Positions 55,721 to 64,000 of a stretch of DNA of 64,000 nt are shown here, in pieces. This stretch comes from Apoderus coryli. Taxonomy: Eukaryota; Arthropoda; Insecta; Coleoptera; Attelabidae. The stretch is taken from NCBI GenBank assembly GCA_911728435.2, contig OU452199.1, positions 39,195,253 to 39,259,252 on the forward strand, written 5' to 3'. The notes beneath the pieces were generated by a model. It did no database searches. It had not been told where the DNA came from and was given only the letters and a program-made list of their open reading frames with translations. Each line of letters starts with the position of its first letter. Position 1 is the first letter of the stretch. The position numbers and the translations under genes are program-made.

Positions 55721-56943
55721 GAGAATCGTTAGTCTTAGTTATGGTTTAAGCGTTTATACTGTAAAAGAGAATCACTTATTTTAGTATATTGTGTAGGTAT
55801 ATTATTAGGTATTCTGTATATAGAATTCTTACCATGTTGGTGGAATTCAGTTGTTAATAAAGTAAATTCAATAGTCTTCAAACATAAATTCTTTGTGTTT
55901 GGTATTTTAAAGAGCGTTGTTTCTTTCTCATTTTAATTTTTAAGTTATATAGAGCTTTAGTAAGAATATAACTACTAGAACGACGTGGTTGTTCGTTGAG
56001 TAACAAATTAAATGAGGACAAAGTGTCGAGCTGAAGGTATTAAGTCATTTACTTATGTGAATAGGTTTGGTCAAAGCTACACTTTCTAAGTGTGAAGTGA
56101 GGTGAGTATGTGAAGTGGAGTTTTAGGTAGGTATTTAGGAATCATGGGGGTTGTTCGGTGTCTTATTTTGATCAATTGTATAATTTTCATTGATTTTTAA
56201 AAGTTGTTCTTTTTTAAATGTAATGACAAATTGTTATATATATATATACATGTTTATGTTGAGTACATGAGTTAAGTGGAGTGAAATGAACAAATGAACT
56301 GAAATGAATGAACTAGGTGTGATGTGTGATAAAGATATCTTTATCACTCATTAATTTGATAAAGCGTTCGATAATAAATAATTGTGTATTTTTTAGATTT
56401 TATGTCTTTGATGAAAACACAGGTGATATCATAGTTTAAATTACAATTTATAGCATCCGCAATGAACTCCACTATAAATTATTGTGGCGATATCGATAGT
56501 TCAACCTTGGGGAAAGTTTTGGGGTGACACAACCGATTTTTTTTTTTTTTTGATTAGAGACGTCATTTTTGAGTTATTCGTGAAAAATCGTTAAAAAAAG
56601 TGGCATTTTTTTGATGAAAATTCAAGATTAAGGTGCAACCCCCCTGGGGCAAAAGCAGACAACCGCAATTATACCTAATTTGTACTAGTATAACATGCAG
56701 AACAAAATGCATTGCCGGATTTAATAATAGAAAAAAATGCTTGTAGTTGAGGTAAATCCTGACATTTTAATAATGCTTCAGTTTTTTTGTGTTATTTTTT
56801 TCTTGTGTGCTACTTAATACTTCACTTAACATTTCAATTATTGATTTACAATGCAATTAATCTGGCAAATATTCATTAATTAAGGGTATATTAACATGAT
56901 TGACTGTAATCATTCGTTAATATTTAGTTTTTATTTCTAGTTC
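55721..56943. other. Intergenic sequence upstream of the SIAH-like gene
   Basis: No gene is seen. A (TA)n run lies at about 56235-56248 and a T-run near 56540. The end of this stretch would hold the promoter of the next gene; a TCAGTT initiator-like word occurs at 56942-56947, without a convincing TATA or DPE. Confidence 0.4.
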
Positions 56944-57009
56944 AGTTATTAGGGTTAATTGAACAGCAAAGTCTTAGCTTTACTTTAAGGCAACGCTGAA
57001 CTTCGTCCA
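56944..57009 (+). other. Possible 5' UTR exon of the SIAH-like gene
   Basis: From the initiator-like TCAGTT the sequence runs 66 bases to CCA followed by a consensus donor GTAAGT (57010-57015). A good acceptor (GTATTCCAG, ending 57586) lies four bases before the ATG of the next gene. This is an inference from splice signals only. Confidence 0.45.
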
Positions 57010-57590
57010 GTAAGTACTTATGTAATATTGTACAGTGTATTTTTTTTCTCAGTTTGTGCTGCGAAATAAAGACATTTATTTTTATTATTTGATCTATTTA
57101 AGTGACAAAACTAAGAAACATCAAGAATTAAACAACTTTTACACAATCAAATTGAATACTCCCTATTCGGTTCGGTTAATTTTACCATCAAATTCGTCTA
57201 AAAACTTGACGAACATCTAGGTAAGTTTTTAAAGGAACATATGTAAAGAAAATCATACCGATGTCCCAATTAATGGTAGTGTATTTAGGTATCTACAGCA
57301 CCTCTAGTTTTTAGCATCACGAGCCGCCACTGGGCTCATATAAAAGATTTTATATACACCGTAATAAAAGCCTACAATATCTAATTTCGAAAAACAAATT
57401 TGCCTGGAATAATATTCAAATAAATTCATAGAAATGGAATGGTATTTACCTGAACTAGGTAATACAAATAAATTGACTTGAATATTGTTGAACAGGTAAA
57501 TATTTTGCCTTCTACTTAAAGTAACCTCTGGTGATATTTTTTATCATTTCTCGTTGAAGTTTTACTCTGTTAGCGTCGTATTCCAGTTAA

Positions 57591-58562
57591 ATGATAAAAA
57601 AAATGTCATCAGTGATAGTTAATGATCCGTTTGAAATAACAAAGTATAAATGTAAAATTTGCAATTATACTTTGTCGATGGGGCCTGTCTTCTCTACACG
57701 GAATATAGAAAATAGCATTTGCGGAAGATGTCCATTGCCGGAGGACAATAAGGACTACTTCAGAAATTATATGTTTGAACATTTGGCCTCGAAATTGAAG
57801 TTTTCGTGCAATTATAGTGAAGAATGTGAAAAAATGGATTTTAACTGTGTGAGATTGCATGAATCTCTTTGTGAGTACAGGTTGATACGATGTCCCGTCT
57901 ATTGTTGTAGGAAACAACTCCCGGTCATGCATATAGCAGAGCATTACGAGTTGATGCATCCACGTGGCGCGAGTACGAGGCATGATGGCGTTATCAAGAT
58001 CATTTGTCGATTAGATAGTCTAATGGCGCCATACAGTGGATGTTTATTTATCAACAAAGGGTGTGTTTTTGTCACCAGTTTCTTTTTGCAAAAGAGACAC
58101 ATATACTTCAATGTTTTTAAATTATTAGGAAATAGTCACCCATTTGTATTCTGGATCGAGACCACAATAATTGACAACAAGACCAAACTATGCAGTGCAC
58201 GGCAACGAGTACTGCATCTTGATTCCTGGGTCCGATCGAAAGCTATTCCAACCGAATGGTTCAGTATAGACAGAGCAGTACTGGGACAACAACCTATTTT
58301 TAGGGTTCGTTTGGAGCTAAACACACAGGAACCGATAACGAGCACTCCCCTTGACAGGTTGTATTTCTGCAGTACATGCAATAGCCCATATAAAAACGAT
58401 GTGTATATTTGCCTCGCTGGCCATACGATCTGCAATAAATGTAGGAACACTGGTGAGATGCAACATAGATGTATCTTGTGTAAGGAGGAAATTGCTCCGG
58501 GTGCTAAGAATTTTCTTATGGAAAATGTTGTGGATAATCTTAATGGAATCGCGTTGGAGTGA
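57591..58562 (+). CDS. SIAH-like zinc-finger and RING protein (putative E3 ubiquitin ligase)
   Basis: An intact frame of 323 codons. Residues 21-47 hold two CxxC pairs (C21, C24, C44, C47), like a degenerate RING or zinc ribbon. Residues 56-123 follow the SIAH-type zinc finger: YFRNYMFEHLASKLKFSC, then C79, C86, H90, C94 (HESLCEYRLIRCP), C101 and H118/H123. Residues 124-255 resemble in length and position the SINA substrate-binding domain but are poorly conserved to my eye. Residues 260-297 form a C3HC4 RING (C260, C263, C274, H278, C281, C284, C294, C297; CLAGHTICNKC). A RING at the C-terminus is not the order in canonical Siah, where it is N-terminal. RING-SIAH proteins typically transfer ubiquitin from an E2 to a substrate. 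The start at 57591 is the first ATG after a good splice acceptor; an in-frame ATG at 57603 is possible. Confidence 0.85.
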   Translation: MIKKMSSVIVNDPFEITKYKCKICNYTLSMGPVFSTRNIENSICGRCPLPEDNKDYFRNYMFEHLASKLKFSCNYSEECEKMDFNCVRLHESLCEYRLIRCPVYCCRKQLPVMHIAEHYELMHPRGASTRHDGVIKIICRLDSLMAPYSGCLFINKGCVFVTSFFLQKRHIYFNVFKLLGNSHPFVFWIETTIIDNKTKLCSARQRVLHLDSWVRSKAIPTEWFSIDRAVLGQQPIFRVRLELNTQEPITSTPLDRLYFCSTCNSPYKNDVYICLAGHTICNKCRNTGEMQHRCILCKEEIAPGAKNFLMENVVDNLNGIALE

Positions 58563-59430
58563 ATTTAAGGTAAGAAGTTAATAATAATAATTTTTAGATT
58601 TGTATCGAAAGTCAATTACCAAATTCCATAGGTAGGTACTTTATTGTGGAATTATTTGTATTACAATTTGACGGAAAATCATGCGCATTTAACCCTGTTT
58701 GATCAGTCCTCAAAAGGAGAGCTGTGACATATGGCTAAATATGCATTTATTTTTCATTGTCGTGAAAAAAATTGTTGAGCATATAAAGAACGCTTTAACA
58801 GATGATTCGCCTAAACCAAATTTACTGTTAACAATTTCTTTGCTTAACAAAATGCAAAATTAACTAGATTAGTTTATTCTGTAGATTAAGATATCGAAAT
58901 TCTACTTTTATAAAAGCACATAATTAACCTTAATCTTTTCATTAAACAAACTGTTGTCCACGAGGCACGAATGGCTTTCTATATTTCAGTATATAAAAGT
59001 AATATTTTTGTGACCTTTTTGTCATTTATCTTTCTCGTAAGCCTTTTGGTGACCAGCTATATTTTGCAAATAAAATTTTTGTATTGTAGATATTTTTTTC
59101 CACGGATGGTATATACATTTTTTTTTTGTCGTGTATTTTTAACACCAATTCAACTTACGTTAAGTCTCAATATATCATTTTTAGAGTCTAATTTTGTTAC
59201 CCTTTTATTCTATTTATGAACAACTATGTTAACAAGTTTTTTTATTTGTTTTGTAGGTTCTCTTATACCAAAACTATTGTATATAATTAGAAAGAATAGA
59301 CATGATTTTTCTGCGAGAATGGTCCAAAAACGCTTTACTGGCATCGCGAGTTTACGCTCAAAGGTCTCCGGCGCAAAATCATCCCAGCGGTATTCAAGAG
59401 ACTGTTAAGGCAGTTTAACGAAAGATACGG
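58563..59430. other. Downstream of the SIAH-like gene
   Basis: A donor-like AAGGTAAGAAG lies at 58567-58577, after the stop, and an acceptor-like TTTGTTTTGTAG ends at 59257. A 3' UTR intron is possible. An AATAAA lies near 59067. A 49-codon open frame after 59258 has no recognised domain. Otherwise unassigned. Confidence 0.4.
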
Positions 59431-59795
59431 TTCTTGTAAACTATCGACCAGAAAGAAATAACGACTTTTTTTTAATTTTTTTTTCATAGGATTACAATAC
59501 AATCTGGCAACGCTGGCATCTAGTTATTCTATTATGACACTAACCACAACATATTATGCATGTCAATGATATACAGTGCGTAAGCCCAGATAAAAAACTT
59601 ACGTATCTGGGGCGTAAGTACATACCTACGTTAAGTATGCAATAGTCTATTACATATTAGATTAAAAATAATATAAACACTGATTATTTTGTGTCCATCC
59701 GTACCTAATTTTGTTCAAAATAGTCTTATTATTAATCCCATGGAAAAAAAATTAAAAAAAGTCGTTATTTCTTTCTGGTCGATAATTTACAAGAC
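59431..59795. mobile_element. Fold-back element, ~60-bp arms
   Basis: The left CTTGTAAACTATCGACCAG, then AAAGAAATAACGACTTTTTT, and the right inverse (59735-59795) agree over about 60 bp with two or three differences, enclosing about 245 bp. No coding sequence or clear target duplication is seen. Confidence 0.75.
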
Positions 59796-61299
59796 CCAAA
59801 GATACCACCTAAACACAGTGCAATTGCATCAAAAACTTTTCCATATTGATTTTCAATCGTGTTGAATTTTGTACATGGGCAAGAACAAAATGAAAACGTT
59901 TTTAATAAAGGAGATGAAGGAACAAATAAACGAAGCGTTTAAAAGCGTCACACCAGGTTAAAGTTGTTGAAGGATTTAAGAAAAGGATTCAAATGTGCCT
60001 AGAGTCAAATCATTTTGAAAATTTATTATAAAATTTATCAGTATTTATGTATATCTTGTTATTTAATTTAAGTTAAAAATGTATTTATGTATTATGTTAT
60101 TGTTTAAATATATGGTTTGTCAAATTCTCAGGCATGTCTAACTTGACAAATATTAAAATTTTGAAAATTCTTCCTATTATTACCAATATGTGTGCCTCTT
60201 CCATGCAAAATTAAATATATACATATCTATAGGAAAACTTTACTTTAACTTTAATTTTTGCATCATCAACTACATGGTTGTCCACATGAAACTAAGAGAT
60301 GCAATTAAAAATTCGACTAATATTATGAATATGTGCATTTTCCACGAAAACGTCATGAGTTATCCATAGGAAAGTATTATAATATTTGACAGAGAATTTT
60401 TGCATCTAATTTTGAACTCATATACCGGCTGTTCCATTTGAAATAAACAAGTTATTTAGAATTAAACTTTCCGTTCATAAATGTAGGCAAAATATTGAAG
60501 ATAAAGGCGAATAAATTCGAAACGGTGCATGTAAACCCCATACTATTAGATATCGTTGAATTTGTCTTTTACGGCTCTATCTAAATAGGTATGTATCAAT
60601 ATATAGGTTGTGCTATTTAAAATAAGGAAGTTGAATGCCGTAACTGCAATATGAGCCACCGTGTATATGTAGAAATTAAATAAATAAAAACTTCAAGTTA
60701 CCCGAACAAAAGTCTCTATTTAACTTTTTGTTGTACCGTTTATAGTTTCTCAGATAAGGTAGTGGTCCCTCTTAAACGGGCACCCGGTACAATGCAAAAA
60801 AAACTAAGCCTTTCATCGAAAAAACAAAAATTCAGTACAATATGATGCAAAATACTTAGCATTCCATAAAAAAAATAATAACCGTTTCATATTCTGTATA
60901 GTTCATGCGAACCTCATTTCTTTGAAATTTGTTACATCTAACTTAAATGAAAATGTCGTCTCTACCTTATAATAATTTCGTTTTGTGTGTTCCGTCTTAG
61001 TTGTTTATTCACTTTATATCACTTTCAGTTCCCCCTTTTTTGTGTACCTAAGTATAAAGTGAAACAATATTTGTTTGCTGCATTCGCGTTTATAAAGCCA
61101 CTCTAAACTGAGAGCGAAGTCACAACACGAGCGGTGACTTTTTCAGTCATTTCTCAAGAACCTTGCACAATCATTTCTTATTTACTTATTCACAGTGCAG
61201 TTGCTTAATAGAAATAATTAATAGAAAGTCTTTCAGTGCCTGTAGGGTAGAATAGCACACTATAGTTTTTCATTGATCGTTCCATTGTTTTCCAACCCA
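59796..61299. other. Intergenic sequence with small element ends
   Basis: No gene is seen. Words resembling the 1346 repeat (CTGTTCCATTTGAAATAA at about 60429; GTGCTATTTAAAATAAGGAA at 60609) and a GGGCACCCGGTACA end near 60777 show small non-autonomous elements. Confidence 0.45.
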
Positions 61300-61378
61300 T
61301 AAATTCGGCCTTGTGAGCGTTCAAATTGTCCATTATTTGACGAGATGTGTGAACACTCACATTGTCTTTATGAAGAAT
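61300..61378 (-). pseudogene. mariner transposase catalytic fragment
   Basis: The minus-strand codons read ILHKDNVSVHTSRQIMDNLN, then AHKAEFMG. This is the second catalytic Asp block of mariner-type transposases (HxDNASVHTS...LN). About 28 codons are left; the frames on both sides are broken. Confidence 0.7.
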
Positions 61379-61445
61379 TTTCCGACAACTATTGATGATA
61401 TGTGATTTCTACAAAGACTTCTGAAAAAACAGGCAACGATTTGTT

Positions 61446-61815
61446 TTGAGGTGCCTTGATCGCTCATATGTTTCAATATTGAAACACAACCATTGTCTTT
61501 TTGAGAATTTATTTGCACCAATTGATAAGCTCACTAACCCCGATAACATGCCACTAGTTAATTTTTTAAAAAGATTGTTTATGTCAAAATATGACTTGGA
61601 TCAAGCTGCAAAGTATCGTCCAATTGCACTTCTATCTACTCTATTCAAGATCATTGAAAGACTGGTTAAAAGGAGACTTCTATCATTCCTGCACAAATAT
61701 GAAGTATTAACTAGCCACCAATTTGGATGTTTAGCTAACAAATGCACTAATGATGCTATATTCTCCGATTTCAACAATGTTTACTCCAACTTGAACAATC
61801 TCCACTTTACAGCAT
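61446..61815 (+). pseudogene. Non-LTR reverse transcriptase fragment
   Basis: The plus-strand frame contains YRPIALLSTLFKIIERLVKR, then LTSHQFGCLANKCTNDAI, the start of the palm in LINE reverse transcriptases (YRPISLLxxxxKxxExxxxxRL...L...QFGFxxxxST..A). The catalytic Asp boxes are absent. After about 61800 the frame runs into a different element on the opposite strand, so the last 35 codons are not RT. Confidence 0.8.
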
Positions 61816-62049
61816 TTACATTAATAACTGCGTCCTCTGTCCTTGCAGGACGGCGTCTTCTTATTGAGGGTACAGGCCGAACACAACCATATTGTCTCAA
61901 ACAGCGAGCTAAACGTTGAAAAACTCTCCGTGAATGGTGAACTCTATGAGGATAACGCAAAGCGTATTCTCTTGAAGACACCACTGCATTTTCAAATGAT
62001 TGAAAATAAATAGCAACATCTCGTATGCTTCTTCATTTGTAAACGGCAT
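61803..62049 (-). pseudogene. IS630/mariner-like transposase N-terminus
   Basis: The minus strand starts ATG at 62049 with MPFTNEEAYEML. After a frame change near 61990 it continues VSSREYALRYPHRVHHSRRV, then FQRLARCLRQYGCVRPVPS and RRRRPARTEDAVI. The order (MxFTxEExxxML, AxxYxxRxPxRxxPxxxxFxRLxxxLRxxG, RPRxxRTxDxE) is that of the N-terminal helix-turn-helix region of an insect IS630/mariner-like transposase family. It stops where the RT fragment begins. Confidence 0.7.
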
Positions 62050-64000
62050 TCTAACTTAAAATATTAGCTATTGCTTCAAATTAAATATTAATTATTTAAC
62101 ACTATTTGAGTAATTGTTAAAACACGTTTAGAAAATGTCACATACAATTTTACATAGAAATGTCAGTAGTGTTGTCTAATAAATAATCTAATTTATCTCC
62201 ATGGAAACCTGCCAAATTTGTTTGACGGCTAGGTATCTTGATTTATTTTTTAGAAGGCCCAGATTGTTGTTTTGGCGATAACTTTGAAACGAACAAAGAT
62301 ATCGAACTGCGGTTTCCACATTTTTCTTGCAAAGATAATCTAGTTTGCGATTATCGGATTGTAGTTATACCGTGCCATTTAAGTTTTTGGAGAAAAATCG
62401 AAAAATCTCTGATTACAAATTGCGCCATCTGGCAAGTTTATTAGGAACTATTGTGTATTAGCGGATACTACAGGTAAAAATGCTTGGTTTTTTCTTCCAA
62501 TCAATCTCAATTCTGTCAAAATCGAATAGGTGGTTTAGAAGTTACAGCAATTTAAATAATTATACTTTGAATGGCTTCCCCCACTCTTATTAAGGATCAT
62601 ACATCAATAAGCCTCAGACAAAAGTGGTGTAAAATTATCTAGGCTTTCTCACGATGTTACCAAATATTTGACTACATTTGAGAATTTTCGCAGAAATCAA
62701 GCATTTTAAATTTTTAAATGAAATAACGCCCCCTTGTGGCGAAATGCGGAACTTGAAAATAATTTCTAGAATTTGCTCATGACCACTTTAATTGAAAAAA
62801 ATTTTCCCCAAGGTTCTACGACAAATAGTTTCCGAGATACAGCCGCTGGCCACGCTTAGTAGATCAGCCTGTATATTAAAAATGTTTAAAGAACATATTA
62901 TCGGTCACTAATTTTGAAAAATAGTTATTTATCTACGACTATTTATTAATAGACGTATTTTTCTTGTGATACTAAGTACAAAATGTAACTCATATTACAC
63001 AGGTGTGCGAACACTCCACCGGAGTCAGTAGAAGCAGCAAAAGTAGCATCACAAATTATTGCCAGTTGTGATATATAAAGAAAATGTAACTTTTGTATAA
63101 TAAAATTTCCTAAAATTAAATATCTACCGTTACTTATGTGTCCGGGAAAAAAGTGCTCACTTTTTTCCCGGGGATAAAAAGTGACATTTTATTACCTGTC
63201 AAGAGAGTAAATATGTCAAACTTTTTTCCCGTCACAGAAAAAAAATATTTAATGGCGTTTTTGAACTATAACAAATTGTCGATTGTAAATTTGTGCCTAT
63301 ACCTAACAAAATGCATGAATTAGCGAGAGCATTCTGGGATAAATAAAATGCTTTCCTCAGAAATTAATAACAAACAAAAAAAAAACAGCAAGCGCTTAGT
63401 TTTTTCGTCGAAATTGCAAGTCTAACAAAAAGTTTGTTGATTCTACTCGCGGCAATACATCATACAGCCAGCATACAACGATTGATGGTTTCCTTTTTGA
63501 AAAAACATTAATAACATTTTGTCGCTTTCAACTAACGAAAATGACTTATCTCGCGAAAGCACAATTTCCTTTTTTAAAACGGTTATCCAAATAGCTATCA
63601 CTGCAACTGTTGTTGTATAGTTATATACAGTACTTTCATTTTAAAACTACTACAATGTAAAGAACGAGCATAAATTAATGGATTTTCCAACAAACACAAT
63701 CTTGTGTATAAATGTTGTATATTTTGAGTTTATGGTTTTGGATTTTTAATTGGAAATAGATTTAATTATAAGGACTTGTCAAGATTAAGCATTGACGAAA
63801 AACTTGTAATTGGCCGGGAACAAATTGGAGGGCCTACGCCTGACTTTAATATTGAGGTATCTTCCATAAGCCGGGCAACAGTTATTTAAGTAAATTATTC
63901 AAGTCAATTCAATTTATTTGCTTATAATTTTTTTTTACAAATTTACAGCAAAATGTTTGTGTACAATGTCAAATTTAGAAGAACAAAAACAAAAATATCT
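62050..64000. other. Unassigned sequence to the window end
   Basis: No gene is supported. An ATCAGCCTGTATA element end lies near 62867. A near-perfect hairpin (CCGGGAAAAAAGTG, CT, CACTTTTTTCCCGG) is at 63142-63171, with a related ACTTTTTTCCCG at 63219-63230. Confidence 0.45.

Noticed and set aside
57609..57983. 124-codon minus-strand open frame
   Set aside because: It is antisense to the SIAH-like gene and has no independent support.
59258..59408. Second coding exon of the SIAH-like gene
   Set aside because: The stop at 58560-58562 precedes the only donor-like site, so any exon here would be untranslated.

Overview
This is an AT-rich animal genomic window, most likely from an insect and probably a beetle. 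Two things point there: the many elements ending in TATACAGGGTG/CACCCTGTATA, and a non-LTR endonuclease-reverse transcriptase tail of a type I associate with beetle, aphid and ant genomes. The species call is an inference from repeat style. There are no bacterial signals and no CRISPR.

Only two host genes can be supported. The first is the 3' end of a plus-strand multi-exon gene: exons at 24718-25039, 34810-35080 and 40670-40742 join in phase with consensus splice sites and end in a stop. They encode the last 221 residues of a Gln/Ser/Thr-rich protein with a basic, AT-hook-like patch. I do not recognise the gene. Its introns of 9.8 and 5.6 kb are full of transposon debris and a composite minisatellite. 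The second is an intact single-coding-exon gene at 57591-58562, a SIAH-like zinc-finger protein with a C-terminal RING finger, probably preceded by a small 5' UTR exon.

Nearly everything else is mobile DNA. From 0.8 to 5.1 kb there is a LINE tail and a piggyBac relic truncated at both ends. From 4.3 to 13 kb there are three copies of a ~1 kb fold-back family, a 2 kb fold-back with a Tc1/IS630 transposase remnant, and hammerhead-ribozyme repeats. From 14 to 18.9 kb there are a transposase 5' end, perfect hairpins and two more fold-backs. From 25 to 28 kb there are LINE, hAT and mariner remnants. From 31.7 to 36.7 kb there are two LINEs, one nested in a palindrome. From 37.7 to 40.2 kb there are a SINE and the minisatellite. 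From 41.8 to 46.1 kb there are fold-backs and transposase pieces. From 49 to 55.7 kb there are further fold-backs, micro-palindrome insertions and a nested ribozyme repeat. From 61.3 to 62 kb there is a cluster of RT and transposase fragments.

The two most notable signals are not protein genes. (1) Six self-cleaving hammerhead ribozyme motifs carry complementary stem I and stem II strands, the CUGANGA...GAAA core and short palindromic stem III sequences (ACAUGU or ACGUACGU); the stem III form is known from retrozyme and Penelope-type elements. (2) A 26-28 bp palindrome is inserted twice, each time with its own perfect 7-bp target duplication, and one of the two has an empty-site paralogue about 75 bp away. 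A third theme is that long-TIR fold-backs with CAGGGTG ends carry decayed Tc1/IS630 transposase C-termini, which ties this abundant non-autonomous class to that superfamily.
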